Shown here in pieces: positions 7,760 to 18,604 of a DNA stretch of 64,000 nt. Each line of letters begins with the position of its first letter. Position 1 is the first letter of the stretch. This DNA comes from Vreelandella neptunia (GTDB lineage: Bacteria; Pseudomonadota; Gammaproteobacteria; Pseudomonadales; Halomonadaceae), in contig NZ_JAKVTW010000005.1 of the NCBI RefSeq assembly GCF_022489065.1, forward strand, positions 124,001-188,000, given 5' to 3'. The translations under genes and the position numbers were made by a program. The notes beneath the pieces were generated by a model. The model worked only from the letters and a program-made list of their open reading frames with translations. It did not search any database and was not told the origin of the DNA.

Positions 7760-9220
7760 ATGCAGTCACTCAGCCAGCAGTTAATTAACAAACAGTTTAT
7801 CAACAACCAGTGGGTCGCATCTTCGGGAGCTCGCCTACTCGATGTGATGAACCCCTACCGCGAGGAACGTATTGCTCAAGTCACGGCGGGGGATGCGGCA
7901 GATGTAGACGCCGCCGTTAAAGCCGCCCAGCAGGCGCAGCCCGCTTGGCAGGCGTTAGGCGGTACCGCACGTGCAAAATACCTGGATGGATTTGCCGATG
8001 CGCTGGAAGCACGTCGGGATACTATTCTCACGCTTTCGGCGACCAATAACGGTAAACCACGAGCGGAAGCAGGAATTGATCTAGACGATGCGATTGCCTG
8101 CTACCGTTACTATGCTGGTCAGGCAAAAGCGCTGGATGCTCGCCAGGGCGAGCTGGTCAGCGTGGAAATGGAGGGTGTTGAAGCGCGTACTTATTACGAC
8201 CCCGTGGGCGTCGTGGGGCTGATCGCACCGTGGAATTTCCCGCTGGTGACCAGCGCCTGGAAGTTGGCGCCCGCCTTGGCGGCGGGTTGTGTCGCAGTGC
8301 TCAAACCTTCGGAAGTGACGCCGCTGCCTGAACTAGTGCTGGCAGAAATTGCTTTAGAGATTGCGCTGCCCGCAGGTGTGCTGAACCTGCTCAATGGCGA
8401 CGGTGAGGGCATCGGCGCGCCACTCACCAATCACCCCGGCGTGGATAAAATCTCCTTCACGGGCAGTAATCGTGTAGGCGAAACAGTTATGCAAGCAGCC
8501 AGCGCTCGTACTGCCAGCGTATCGCTGGAGCTAGGCGGGAAATCACCGATTCTGGTGATGGAGGACGCCGATCCTGCCCAAGCCGCTGACTGGGTGATGG
8601 CGGGCATTTACTTCAACGCCGGGCAAATATGCTCCGCCACCTCGCGCTTATTGGTACACGAAGAGGTAGCGGAAGCGCTCTATGCCGCCCTCGCCGAGCG
8701 TATGGATGCGCTTACGCTAGGCGACCCGCTTGCTGAAGGCACCGACTTAGGGCCGCTGACCAGCGCTAAACAGCGCGACGCCGTGCAGCGCTATCTGGAT
8801 ATAGCTGAACAGGAAGGGCTAACGGCAGTGCGTGATGCGCAACATCGCACCCTGCCAGCGACGGGTTACTTCCTCGCTCCCACGCTTTACCGCGATGTGC
8901 CGGTCGAGAGCCGCCTATGGCAGGAAGAGATTTTTGGCCCGGTGCTGTGTGGGCGCAGTGTGGCAAGCGAAGCCGAAGCCATTCAGCTTGCCAACGACAG
9001 CGCCTATGGTTTGGCAGCTACGGTCATTAGCGGTGACCCAGAACGAGCCAAGCGCATCGGTCGTCAGCTCAAAGCTGGCAGCATCTGGTTCAACAGCGAG
9101 CAGCTAGTGCTACCCGAAACCGCCTGGGGCGGCTTCAAGCGTAGTGGTATTGGCCGTGAATTGGGCCCTTGGGGATTAAGCGCCTATCAAGAAGTGAAGC
9201 ATGTGATAGGGCCGAAATAG
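7760..9220 (+). CDS. Aldehyde dehydrogenase, probable 4-guanidinobutyraldehyde dehydrogenase (KauB/BetB-like)
   Basis: NAD(P)-dependent aldehyde dehydrogenase of 486 residues. The catalytic Cys is in FNAGQICSATSR (C291), the general base in LELGGKSP (E257), with PWNFPL, FTGSNRVGE and the C-terminal FKRSGIGRELG motif. The sequence is of the betaine/aminobutyraldehyde type. It starts 9 nt after the decarboxylase and closes the operon. In that place it would oxidise 4-guanidinobutyraldehyde to 4-guanidinobutyrate, the substrate of the first gene's enzyme. Pseudomonas KauB does this with a broad-specificity enzyme, and the present one may also accept betaine aldehyde or aminoaldehydes. The 3' end converges with the HMG-CoA lyase-like gene, 13 nt away. 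Confidence 0.87.
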   Translation: MQSLSQQLINKQFINNQWVASSGARLLDVMNPYREERIAQVTAGDAADVDAAVKAAQQAQPAWQALGGTARAKYLDGFADALEARRDTILTLSATNNGKPRAEAGIDLDDAIACYRYYAGQAKALDARQGELVSVEMEGVEARTYYDPVGVVGLIAPWNFPLVTSAWKLAPALAAGCVAVLKPSEVTPLPELVLAEIALEIALPAGVLNLLNGDGEGIGAPLTNHPGVDKISFTGSNRVGETVMQAASARTASVSLELGGKSPILVMEDADPAQAADWVMAGIYFNAGQICSATSRLLVHEEVAEALYAALAERMDALTLGDPLAEGTDLGPLTSAKQRDAVQRYLDIAEQEGLTAVRDAQHRTLPATGYFLAPTLYRDVPVESRLWQEEIFGPVLCGRSVASEAEAIQLANDSAYGLAATVISGDPERAKRIGRQLKAGSIWFNSEQLVLPETAWGGFKRSGIGRELGPWGLSAYQEVKHVIGPK

Positions 9221-9233
9221 CGCCTGCGTAAGG

Positions 9234-10169
9234 CTAGCGCTCAGGCATCGCATAACGCCGGGTCGATTTCCCGGCTTTGACCACCTGCCCCGGCACATCG
9301 TGGCCGATGAGGTCGGGGAGGGTGGCGGCGACCTCCAGCAGTGCATCCAGATCGACGCCAGTATCGACGCCCATGGCCTCAAACATATGCACCAGATCCT
9401 CGGTGCAAACGTTACCCGTTGCCCCTGGGGCGAAGGGGCAGCCGCCCAGCCCACCTAATGAGGCGTCGAAGCGAGTGATCCCTGCTTGCCACGCCGCCAG
9501 TGCGTTGGCCAGCCCCATGCCGCGAGTGTTGTGGAAATGGAGTGTGAATGACGTTTCCGGCCAGCGCTCGAGTGCTGCTTCGCACAGGCTCTTCACCTGA
9601 GCCGGGTTGGCCATACCGGTGGTATCGCAGAGCGTGACGCCCTGAATGCCAAGGTCGATAAGTTTCTCAACCAGTTCCAGCACCCGCGCCTCGGGCACCT
9701 CGCCTTCAAAGGGGCAGCCAAAGGACGTCGAGAGGGAGGCATTGATGAATACGCCGCTGTCTTTACTGACCTCCAAAATCGCCGCGAACTGCTCTAGCGA
9801 CTGCTCCGGTGTCATACGCAGGTTGGCCAAGCTATGGCTATTGCTCGCGGACATTACCAGGTTGATCTCATCCACCTGGCAGTCGAGCGCCCGCTCGGTG
9901 CCTTTTACGTTGGGCACCAGTACGGTGATATCGACGCCTTCTCGGCCCTGAATGCCGGTGACTACGTCGGCGGCATCACGCAGGTTGGGGATCGCTTTGG
10001 GGGAGGTGAACGAGGTTGCTTCGATGCGGCGCAGGCCGGTGGTGGAGAGCGCATCGATCCAGCGGATTTTCTCTTCCGTCGGCACAAACCGCGCTTCAAT
10101 CTGCAGGCCGTCCCGAGGGGCAACTTCGTTGATCTCGATTTTGGTGGCGCAAGGTGTTACCAACTTCAT
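9234..10169 (-). CDS. Hydroxymethylglutaryl-CoA lyase family protein
   Basis: TIM-barrel metal-dependent lyase of the HMGL-like group, 311 residues. Characteristic blocks are NEVAPRDGLQIE (metal Asp and catalytic Arg), LCDTTGMANP, HFHNTRGMGLANALA (His-x-His metal ligands) and GGLGGCPFAPGATGNVCTED with the active-site Cys in GGCPFAPGA. ATG at 10169 follows GGGAG. It is 11 nt downstream of a class III CoA-transferase in the same transcript, so the pair likely activates an acid to its CoA ester and cleaves it. 3-hydroxy-3-methylglutarate to acetoacetate and acetyl-CoA is the canonical case. A related 3-hydroxy-3-methylacyl-CoA or citramalyl-CoA is possible. No other leucine-degradation genes are nearby, which argues for an environmental diacid. 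Confidence 0.85.
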   Translation of the reverse strand: MKLVTPCATKIEINEVAPRDGLQIEARFVPTEEKIRWIDALSTTGLRRIEATSFTSPKAIPNLRDAADVVTGIQGREGVDITVLVPNVKGTERALDCQVDEINLVMSASNSHSLANLRMTPEQSLEQFAAILEVSKDSGVFINASLSTSFGCPFEGEVPEARVLELVEKLIDLGIQGVTLCDTTGMANPAQVKSLCEAALERWPETSFTLHFHNTRGMGLANALAAWQAGITRFDASLGGLGGCPFAPGATGNVCTEDLVHMFEAMGVDTGVDLDALLEVAATLPDLIGHDVPGQVVKAGKSTRRYAMPER

Positions 10170-10180
10170 AAAAACACTCC

Positions 10181-11386
10181 CTAAATAATGCCCGCTTGGC
10201 GCAGCTTGACGCGGGTTTCGTGATCAATACCCAGCTCATCCAGCACGTCGTCGGTATGCTGGCCAAGGGTGGGGCCGCCCTCGCCGATTCGCCCTGGCGT
10301 AGCGCTAAGCTTTGGCAATACGCCGGGTACTTTTAGCGGTTTGCCATTAGGCCGTGTAAAGGTTTGAATCATCTCCCGCGCCAAATAGTGGGGGTCAAAG
10401 GCGATATCTTCTGCGGTATAGGGGTAGCCTGCGGGCACGCGGGCGTCATCCAGTGCCTGTAAAATGGCATCCCGTGGGCGCTCTTCCGTCCACGTTTGAA
10501 TCGCGGCATCAATCATCTCGGCTTGCTGGCTGCGCCCATCGTTATGGGCCAGGGCCGGGTCGTTGGCGAGGTCGTCACGGCCAATCACGCCCATCAGGCG
10601 CTTGAAGATGCTGTCGCCATTACCGGCAATCAGCACGTAATCGCCGCCTTGGCAGCGGTAGGCATTTGATGGGGTAATGCCGGGTAGGGCGCTGCCGCTC
10701 GGTTCGCGAACCTGGCCGCTGGCATCGAACTCAGGCAGTAGGCTCTCCATCATCGCAAACACCGACTCATACAGCGCGACGTCGATCTCTTGGCCCAGAC
10801 CGCTGCGGTTACGCTCCTGAAGCGCCAACAAGGTGCCGATCACGGCGTAGAGCGCGGAAAGCGAATCACCGATACTCACGCCAACGCGCACCGAAGGTTC
10901 TCCCGGCTGGCCGGTGAGGTAACGCAGCCCACCCATGGCTTCGCCAATCACCCCAAAGCCGGGCTTATCGCGGTAAGGCCCGGTTTGCCCATAGCCGGAA
11001 ATATGCACCATGATTAGCCTAGGGTTGAGTTTAGAGAGTGCTTCCCAGCCCAAGCCCCAGTTGTCTAGCGTGCCGGGGCGGAAGTTCTCCACCACCACAT
11101 CCGCTTCGGCGGCCAGTTGGCGCACCAGCTTTTGGCCCTCTTCACTGCGCAAGTCCAGCGCCACCGAGCGCTTGTTGCGAGTCTGGACGTGCCACCAGAG
11201 CGAGGTGCCATCCTCTATCATTCGCCATTTGCGAAGTGGGTCGCCGGTGCCTGGCGGTTCGATTTTAATCACATCAGCACCAAATTCCCCCAGCAGTTTG
11301 GTGGCGAAAGGCCCCGCAATCAGTTGGCCAAGCTCAAGCACTTTCAAGCCTTGGAGCGGAAGCTGGCGGGCTTCGGGAGCATTCAT
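10181..11386 (-). CDS. Class III CoA-transferase (CaiB/BaiF family)
   Basis: CoA-transferase of 401 residues with the family's interlocked-dimer fold. The blocks seen are LPLQGLKVLELGQLIAGPF at the N-terminus, GADVIKIEPPGTGDPLR, RNKRSVALDL, VVENFRPGTLDNWG and EIDVALYESVFAMMESL, whose Asp corresponds to the acyl-accepting Asp of formyl-CoA transferase. The transcript continues into the HMG-CoA lyase-like gene. This matches a module in which succinyl-CoA or a similar donor charges a C5-C6 hydroxydiacid that the lyase then splits (succinate-hydroxymethylglutarate CoA-transferase is a family member). Substrate is inferred from this pairing only. A LysR-type gene is divergent, with a dyad in the shared promoter region. 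Confidence 0.87.
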   Translation of the reverse strand: MNAPEARQLPLQGLKVLELGQLIAGPFATKLLGEFGADVIKIEPPGTGDPLRKWRMIEDGTSLWWHVQTRNKRSVALDLRSEEGQKLVRQLAAEADVVVENFRPGTLDNWGLGWEALSKLNPRLIMVHISGYGQTGPYRDKPGFGVIGEAMGGLRYLTGQPGEPSVRVGVSIGDSLSALYAVIGTLLALQERNRSGLGQEIDVALYESVFAMMESLLPEFDASGQVREPSGSALPGITPSNAYRCQGGDYVLIAGNGDSIFKRLMGVIGRDDLANDPALAHNDGRSQQAEMIDAAIQTWTEERPRDAILQALDDARVPAGYPYTAEDIAFDPHYLAREMIQTFTRPNGKPLKVPGVLPKLSATPGRIGEGGPTLGQHTDDVLDELGIDHETRVKLRQAGII

Positions 11387-11477
11387 TAAGGCTTTCCTCT
11401 ATTTGTCGTTATCATCATTTATTGTCAGCATGCGTGAGCTGTTCAAGGCCGACAATTAGGCAATCGGTAACAAAGGG

Positions 11478-11492
11478 TTCGTGACCTACGAA
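11478..11492. promoter_or_regulatory. LysR-type operator (dyad in divergent promoter)
   Basis: TTCGTGACCTACGAA is a 5-5-5 dyad with an internal T-N11-A, the standard LysR-type box. It lies in the 149-nt gap between the CoA-transferase gene and the divergent LysR gene, 44 nt before the LysR start. It is expected to serve both autoregulation and activation of the CoA-transferase/lyase operon. Confidence 0.55.
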
Positions 11493-11535
11493 GGTTGGTG
11501 CTAGCATCATCAAGCTGTCTCTTAGGAGTTTTTTC

Positions 11536-13222
<1,687 letters not shown>

Positions 13223-13456
13223 TTATTGGAAAGCAGCTTAATCGCCTATTGAGAGAGCCAAGCGCTACGGTTAGATATTCATCTTTGGTCGTATAGGCAA
13301 GGCCGGTGGCGTAAAACAGCGCGCTATAGCGACGTTTCTAGCCATCGTATTTGACGAAGCCAGCCTTCTTGAACGTCGATTTGAGCCCCTCGACGGCTTG
13401 TTTCAAGATCGAACTAGCAACACATCCAATAACGACAACCGTAGAGAGTGCATCCC

Positions 13457-14437
13457 ATGCGGAAACAACTGTTTGCCACGCTGGCTACCCTAGGCATGCT
13501 AACAACGGCCCCGTTCGTTTTAGCTAACCCCATCGAAATTCAAGTTAACAACACCATGAGTGAAGGCGGCTCGGAAAGCGCTGCGGTGGAGCGCTTTGCT
13601 GAGTATTTAGAAGAGCAGGCGCCAGGGCGCTTTGAAGTGCGTCCCTTTTTAGCGGGTTCTCTGGGCGGTGAGAATGCCGTGTTGGAACTTCTTAACCTGG
13701 GCCAAACCCAGCTCTCCTTGACCGGTGGTAACTGGCGTCAACAGTATGCGCCTGAATATGACGCCATTACGGTTCCCTTCGTGTTCACTACCTGGGATGA
13801 AGTCGACGCCTATATGGAAAGCCCTTCCGGCCAAGCGCTGGTCGAGAAAGCAGAAAACCAGGGCGGGTTAAAATATTTTGGTCTGCAGCACCGCGGGCCC
13901 CGCCACATGACCGCCAATAAAGAGATACATACCCCAGATGATCTAGATGGCTTCCGCCTGCGCCTACCTTCGCTGCCGGTATGGCTGGAGGTGTGGGAAG
14001 AGATCGGTGCTCAGGTAGTGAACGTGCCCGCACCAGAGATTTATCTCGCCATGCAGACCGGCCAGGTCGATGGCCACGAGAACTCGCTCTCCTCCCCCTA
14101 TACCCGGCGCTTATGGGAAGTGCAGGACTACCTGATCATGACCAGTCACGTGCAGTTTCCGTGGAGCTGGGTGGCCAGTGCTCGCTGGTGGGATGGCTTA
14201 GAAGAGGAAGATCAAGCGCTGATCGAAGAGGCCATTGAGGTGGCCCGCCAGTATGGGTCCGAGCAAGAACGCGAACTCGATGAGTTCTATCTGGAAGCGC
14301 TGCAGGATGAGGGCATGACCGTCATTGAGCCGGATGTTGCGCCTTTCCGCGAAGCAGCGTTACCGGCTATCGATCGTGTCATGGCCGACATGGCCGAGGG
14401 CGTTCGTGAAGATGCGCTGGGTAACGACAGCGAGTAA
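13457..14437 (+). CDS. TRAP transporter substrate-binding protein (DctP family)
   Basis: Periplasmic binding protein of 326 residues with a Sec signal (MRKQLFATLATLGMLTTAPFVLA). DctP hallmarks: FRLRLPSLPVWLEVWEEIGA carries the carboxylate-binding Arg region, and IYLAMQTGQVDGHENSL the hinge helix. The start is ATG 13457 behind GAGAGTG; a GTG at 13448 in frame lacks a ribosome site. First gene of a DctP-DctQ-DctM-aldolase operon. A hairpin with a T-rich tail directly after the stop probably raises binding-protein levels over permease. The ligand is likely a sugar acid or diacid that ends in a 2-keto-3-deoxy acid, judged by the HpaI-type aldolase downstream. Confidence 0.92.
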   Translation: MRKQLFATLATLGMLTTAPFVLANPIEIQVNNTMSEGGSESAAVERFAEYLEEQAPGRFEVRPFLAGSLGGENAVLELLNLGQTQLSLTGGNWRQQYAPEYDAITVPFVFTTWDEVDAYMESPSGQALVEKAENQGGLKYFGLQHRGPRHMTANKEIHTPDDLDGFRLRLPSLPVWLEVWEEIGAQVVNVPAPEIYLAMQTGQVDGHENSLSSPYTRRLWEVQDYLIMTSHVQFPWSWVASARWWDGLEEEDQALIEEAIEVARQYGSEQERELDEFYLEALQDEGMTVIEPDVAPFREAALPAIDRVMADMAEGVREDALGNDSE

Positions 14438-14456
14438 AGCGCGCTAGACAGAAATT

Positions 14457-14487
14457 GCGGCGGCCCATCGGGCCGTCGCTTTTCTTC
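14457..14487 (+). terminator. Intercistronic terminator-like hairpin
   Basis: GCGGCGGCCC (14457-14466), loop ATC, GGGCCGTCGC (14470-14479) form a 10-bp stem with one G-U pair, followed by TTTTCTTC. It sits between the binding-protein and small-permease genes, so it is best read as a partial terminator that lowers permease expression. Confidence 0.7.
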
Positions 14488-14529
14488 ATTACAAATAAGT
14501 TTTCAGCAGTCAGGGTAAGGAGTTCTCCA

Positions 14530-15072
14530 GTGGAAGACGCGGTAGCGCCCAGTAAGGGGCCAGATCGAATTGCTTTCTATACGCTGCGCGGCGTTACACG
14601 TCTGTGCGATAGCGTGGGCGTGGCGTTAATGGCCGCCATTCTGCTGCTGATCGTGGCGGCGGTTATTGCCCGCGATCTGCTGGGGCTGGGCATGCCCTGG
14701 ACCGAAGAAGTGGCGTCCATGCTGGCGATTTACGCGATTGGCTTCGGGTCGCTATCCGCCTGGGTACGCAGCGAGCATCTGGTGGTCGATTTGTTCAGCC
14801 ACAAGCTTTCCGGGCTGGGTAAGAATATCCAGTACCGTCTCACTGCGCTGATCTCCTGCGGCTTTTTTGCACTGGCCGCCTGGGGGGCTTGGATCATGTC
14901 GGACATGAGCGCCAACAATAAAACCGTCTCGTTAAGTATCAGTTTCAGCTATCTCTATTACGGCATCTTTTTCAGCTTTGTGGGCATGGCACTCATTGCC
15001 TTTTGGCAAACGTTGCGCGGCCCGGTGGTGTGGTTGGAATCGTCCCATGAAGAGGAGGTCTCACAACCATGA
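14530..15072 (+). CDS. TRAP transporter small permease (DctQ family)
   Basis: Four-helix membrane subunit of ~180 residues that links binding protein and large permease. Helix 1 covers LMAAILLLIVAAVIARDLLG, and the family motif PWTEEVASMLAIYAIGFGS follows. A GTG start at 14530 is chosen because AAGGAG (14517-14522) lies 7 nt upstream and the frame before it runs into the terminator hairpin. It overlaps the large permease gene by 4 nt (ATGA), showing translational coupling. Confidence 0.88.
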   Translation: MEDAVAPSKGPDRIAFYTLRGVTRLCDSVGVALMAAILLLIVAAVIARDLLGLGMPWTEEVASMLAIYAIGFGSLSAWVRSEHLVVDLFSHKLSGLGKNIQYRLTALISCGFFALAAWGAWIMSDMSANNKTVSLSISFSYLYYGIFFSFVGMALIAFWQTLRGPVVWLESSHEEEVSQP

Positions 15073-16364
15073 CTGAACTACTGATTTTCGTCGGTGGCTT
15101 GTTAGTTCTGATGGCCATTGGCTTGCCCGTGGTGGTCGCCATTGGCGTGACCTCGTTTATCGCGTTATTCGCCACCGGTGCCGGCGGGCTACCCGTCGAG
15201 TTACTCCCGCTGCGCATGGTGCAAACCCTCAATAACTTTACCCTGCTGGCGATTCCGCTGTTCATCCTGGCCGCCAATATTATGAATATTGGCTCCACCA
15301 CCACGCGCATTTTCGATTTCGCTACCGCGCTGGTGGGCTTTACCAAGGGTGGTTTGGGACACGCCAACGTGGTGGCCAGCTCTATCTTTGCCACGATGTC
15401 GGGCACCGCGGTGGCCGATGCCGCCGGGCTGGGTAGTATCGAAATCAAGGCGATGAAAGAGCGTGGCTACGAGTTGGGTTACTCAACCGGCATCACTGCC
15501 GCCTCCAGCGTAATCGGGCCAATTCTGCCGCCCAGTATCGCGCTCGTCGTTTATGGCTGGCTGGCCAATGTGAGTATTGGTGGGCTGTTTATGGCGGGGC
15601 TACTGCCAGGTATCTTGATGGCACTGCTGCTGATGGGAATGACCGTGCTGCTGTCTGCCAGCGGTAGGGTGGTGATGCCTAAACCCACGCCTTTTGACGC
15701 CTGCGAAGTTGTCCGCACCGGTAAACGCGCTATTTTGCCTTTGATGATGCCAGCGATTATCGTCGGTGGTATTTGGGGCGGTTTCTTCACGCCCACCGAG
15801 GCGGGCGCTATTGCCTCGCTCTACGCGATCATTCTAGGTGGACTGATCTACCGCGATTTGAATTGGAAGGATCTCTATAACGCCTTCAGTCGCACGCTGA
15901 TGTTCAGTGCAGTTATCTTGCTGATTATTGCGGTCTCCAGCTTTTATGGCTGGATACTGGTGCGCATGGGGATTCCTCAGGCGTTAGCGGGTCAGGTCGC
16001 CAGCATCGATATGCCGATGTTTGCGTTGTTGCTCTGTTTTGCGCTGTTCTTCCTGCTCATCGGTTGCTTTATGTCGGTGATCGAAAGCATCCTGATTTTT
16101 ACGCCGATTGTGGTGCCAGCGGCACTTAGCGCCGGTCTGGATCCGGTACATTTCGGCATCGTGATGGTCATCACGCTATCAGTGGGCGTCATTACGCCGC
16201 CATTTGGCACGGTGCTGTTTTTAATGGTGGGCATTACACGGCTGCGTTATGGCCAAGTGGTGACCGCGATACTACCGTTCCTGCTGCCGATCATAGCGAC
16301 CATTTTGCTGTTGATTGCCGTGCCAGGGTTGGCCACTTGGCTGCCAGATATCATGGGGTACTAA
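15069..16364 (+). CDS. TRAP transporter large permease (DctM family)
   Basis: Inner-membrane transport subunit of 431 residues with about 12-13 hydrophobic segments. Typical DctM stretches are [52 protein letters not shown] and the C-terminal [17 protein letters not shown]. Uptake is driven by sodium or protons. Coupled to the DctQ gene by ATGA overlap and followed 16 nt later by the aldolase gene, which ties import to cleavage of a 2-keto-3-deoxy acid. Confidence 0.92.
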   Translation: MTELLIFVGGLLVLMAIGLPVVVAIGVTSFIALFATGAGGLPVELLPLRMVQTLNNFTLLAIPLFILAANIMNIGSTTTRIFDFATALVGFTKGGLGHANVVASSIFATMSGTAVADAAGLGSIEIKAMKERGYELGYSTGITAASSVIGPILPPSIALVVYGWLANVSIGGLFMAGLLPGILMALLLMGMTVLLSASGRVVMPKPTPFDACEVVRTGKRAILPLMMPAIIVGGIWGGFFTPTEAGAIASLYAIILGGLIYRDLNWKDLYNAFSRTLMFSAVILLIIAVSSFYGWILVRMGIPQALAGQVASIDMPMFALLLCFALFFLLIGCFMSVIESILIFTPIVVPAALSAGLDPVHFGIVMVITLSVGVITPPFGTVLFLMVGITRLRYGQVVTAILPFLLPIIATILLLIAVPGLATWLPDIMGY

Positions 16365-16380
16365 TTCAGAAGGAGCCTGT

Positions 16381-17151
16381 ATGAAAATGCCGCACAACGC
16401 GTTTAAGCAACAGCTACTGGCGGGCCAACCCCAAACGGGAATTTGGCTCGGCTTGACCAGTGCTTACACCGCTGAGATTGCTGCCACAGCGGGCTTCGAC
16501 TGGCTACTGATCGATGTGGAACATTCCCCTAATGATCTGACCAGCCTGCTTGCTCAGTTGCAGGCGCTGGCCCCCTATCAAAGCCACCCGGTGGTACGCC
16601 CACCCACCGGTGATGCGGTGCTGATCAAGCGCTACCTTGATATTGGCGTGCAGAATCTGCTCATCCCCATGGTCGAATCCGCTGAACAAGCGGCTGAGTT
16701 GGTCGCGGCCACGCGCTACCCACCCCACGGTATTCGCGGCGTTGGCCATGTGCTGGCACGCGCCTCGCGCTGGGGGCAGGCAGAAGATTACCTCTCACGC
16801 GCCGATGACGAAATCTGTCTAATGCTGCAGGTGGAGAGCCCCCAGGCGCTTGCTAACCTGGAGGCTATCGCTGCAGTAGAGGGTGTCGATGGGGTGTTTA
16901 TTGGCCCGGCGGATTTGTCGGCGTCTATGGGGCATCTCGGCAATGCCAACCACCCTGAAGTGACAGAAGCGGTTAGTAACGCCATTAACAAGATACGCGC
17001 TGCGGGCAAGGCAGCGGGTATTGTCACGGTGGACGAGCAGGCAGCCCGCGGCTATCTCGCCGCGGGCTGTACCTTCGTTGGTGTCGGGATTGATACGCTG
17101 CTTTACGCCAATGCGCTGCGCGGTCTAGCGGGGCGATTCAAGCACGAATGA
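16381..17151 (+). CDS. HpcH/HpaI-family class II aldolase
   Basis: Pyruvate-producing metal-dependent aldolase of 256 residues. The opening [21 protein letters not shown] is the classic HpaI/GarL/RhmA start. [13 protein letters not shown] carries the catalytic His, VVRPPTGD the pyruvate-binding Arg, and LQVESPQAL and [11 protein letters not shown] the metal Glu and Asp. ATG 16381 follows GAAGGAG. Substrates in the family are 4-hydroxy-2-oxoheptanedioate, 2-keto-3-deoxyglucarate, 2-keto-3-deoxyrhamnonate and related acids. Next to an L-fuconate dehydratase operon, cleavage of 2-keto-3-deoxyfuconate to pyruvate and lactaldehyde is plausible. It is the last gene of the TRAP operon. Confidence 0.88.
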   Translation: MKMPHNAFKQQLLAGQPQTGIWLGLTSAYTAEIAATAGFDWLLIDVEHSPNDLTSLLAQLQALAPYQSHPVVRPPTGDAVLIKRYLDIGVQNLLIPMVESAEQAAELVAATRYPPHGIRGVGHVLARASRWGQAEDYLSRADDEICLMLQVESPQALANLEAIAAVEGVDGVFIGPADLSASMGHLGNANHPEVTEAVSNAINKIRAAGKAAGIVTVDEQAARGYLAAGCTFVGVGIDTLLYANALRGLAGRFKHE

Positions 17152-17170
17152 ACCAAATAGTGATGAACCA

Positions 17171-17192
17171 TGCTGGGGATTACTCCCCAGCA
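17171..17192. terminator. Hairpin between convergent genes
   Basis: TGCTGGGG (17171-17178), loop ATTACT, CCCCAGCA (17185-17192): a perfect 8-bp stem between the aldolase gene and the convergent FAD-dehydrogenase gene, covering the latter's stop codon. No T-run follows on either strand, so the terminator call is tentative. Confidence 0.4.
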
Positions 17193-18604
17193 GGCAAAAT
17201 CCTCCCTGGGTTCATCAATCCTTTGGGGTCGAATAGCGCTTTAACGCCGCTGACCATCTCCCGCTCAATCGGCGATAGCCGCGCCAAATAAGGCGCTTGC
17301 TTGGTGCGGCCAATGCCGTGTTCGGCGCTGATACTGCCATGAAAATCATCAAGCACTTCAAAAAGCCGCACCTCCAGGTTGTGCAGGTGGGCTTTCTTAT
17401 CGCTATCGGCCATTGCCGTGGGCGGTAGAATATTGAAGTGCAGGTTGCCGTCGCCCACATGGCCGTAGGCAATAATGTCGCACTCGGGGGACGCTGCCAT
17501 CACCACCTCGCTTGCCCGGCTCACGAAGTCGGGTATCGCCGAAATAGGTACCGAAATATCGGTGCGCAGATGCTCGCCGCGCCGCCTTTGACCTTCCAGC
17601 ATACTTTCGCGGAACTGCCACAGCTGGGCGGACTGGGTATCGCTGGATGCCAGCGCGCCATCCAGCACCAGCTCGCGCTCCATGCCGGTTTCCAGCAGCG
17701 CTTCCAGCAAGGCACTCAGATCGATTGGCCCTGTGGCAGCAACCTCCATCAGCACGTACCAGGGGTAGGCATCTTCAAGCGGATCACGTAGCTCTGGCGT
17801 CGCTTCAATCGCCAGCTCGATGCAGCGGCGGGGAATCAGCTCAAACGCCGTCAGCAGATCGCAGCACTCTCGGCGCGCCAAACCGTAAAGGTCAATCACC
17901 GCCTGAACAGAAGGAAGGCCCAGCAGCGCCGTACGGTTCTGGGTGGGTCGCGGTGATAGTTTTAACACCGCCCCGGTGACGATGCCCAAGGTACCTTCGC
18001 TACCCAGAAACAGCTGCTGAAGGTCGTAGCCGCGATTGTCCTTGTGCAGCGCATTCAGGCTTTCCCAAACGCGTCCATCAGGCAGTACTACTTCAAGGCC
18101 CAGCACTAGCTCGCGCATCATGCCGTAGCGCAATACGTTAAGCCCGCCTGCGTTGGTGGCGATATTGCCGCCAATCTGACAACTGCCTTGAGCCCCTAGC
18201 GAGAGGGGAAAGTCGCAATCATGATCAAAGGCGGCCAGCTTAACGTTCTCAAGAATACAGCCTGCGTCTACTGTGATAGTGAAATTGACCGGATCAATGG
18301 TGCGCACGCTATTCAAGCGCTCTAAGCTGATCACCAGTTCCTGGCCATTGGCGGCGGGCAAGGCGCCTGCCACCAAGCCGCTATGACCGCCCTGTGGCGT
18401 CATCGCTATCCCATGCTCATAGCAGCGCTTTGCTATCTCGGCGACCTCAGCGGTATTGGCCGGGCGAGCCACAGCAAGCGGCATGCCCAGCGTATCGCCT
18501 GCCCAGTCGCTCACATAGCGCGCCATGGCGTCCGGTTCGCGCAGTAAACCCCGCTCGCCGAGCAGGCTGGTTAACTCATTTAGAAAGGTGGTGGTGTCGC
18601 TCAT
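17180..18604 (-). CDS. FAD-linked D-2-hydroxyacid dehydrogenase (GlcD/D-lactate dehydrogenase type)
   Basis: Flavoprotein of 474 residues of the vanillyl-alcohol-oxidase-fold group. The FAD-binding part shows MTPQGGHSGLVAGALPA, GSCQIGGNIATNAGGLNVLRYG and FLGSEGTLGIVTGAVLKL. The C-terminal part has IAYGHVGDGNLHFNIL and SAEHGIGRTKQ, with metal and substrate His residues. The family oxidises D-lactate, D-2-hydroxyglutarate or related 2-hydroxy acids to 2-oxo acids. Its start codon shares one base with the stop of the L-fuconate dehydratase gene (TAATG), so it belongs to that sugar-acid operon. There it could oxidise lactate released from the six-carbon acid. Specificity is inferred. Confidence 0.87.
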   Translation of the reverse strand: MSDTTTFLNELTSLLGERGLLREPDAMARYVSDWAGDTLGMPLAVARPANTAEVAEIAKRCYEHGIAMTPQGGHSGLVAGALPAANGQELVISLERLNSVRTIDPVNFTITVDAGCILENVKLAAFDHDCDFPLSLGAQGSCQIGGNIATNAGGLNVLRYGMMRELVLGLEVVLPDGRVWESLNALHKDNRGYDLQQLFLGSEGTLGIVTGAVLKLSPRPTQNRTALLGLPSVQAVIDLYGLARRECCDLLTAFELIPRRCIELAIEATPELRDPLEDAYPWYVLMEVAATGPIDLSALLEALLETGMERELVLDGALASSDTQSAQLWQFRESMLEGQRRRGEHLRTDISVPISAIPDFVSRASEVVMAASPECDIIAYGHVGDGNLHFNILPPTAMADSDKKAHLHNLEVRLFEVLDDFHGSISAEHGIGRTKQAPYLARLSPIEREMVSGVKALFDPKGLMNPGRILPAGE

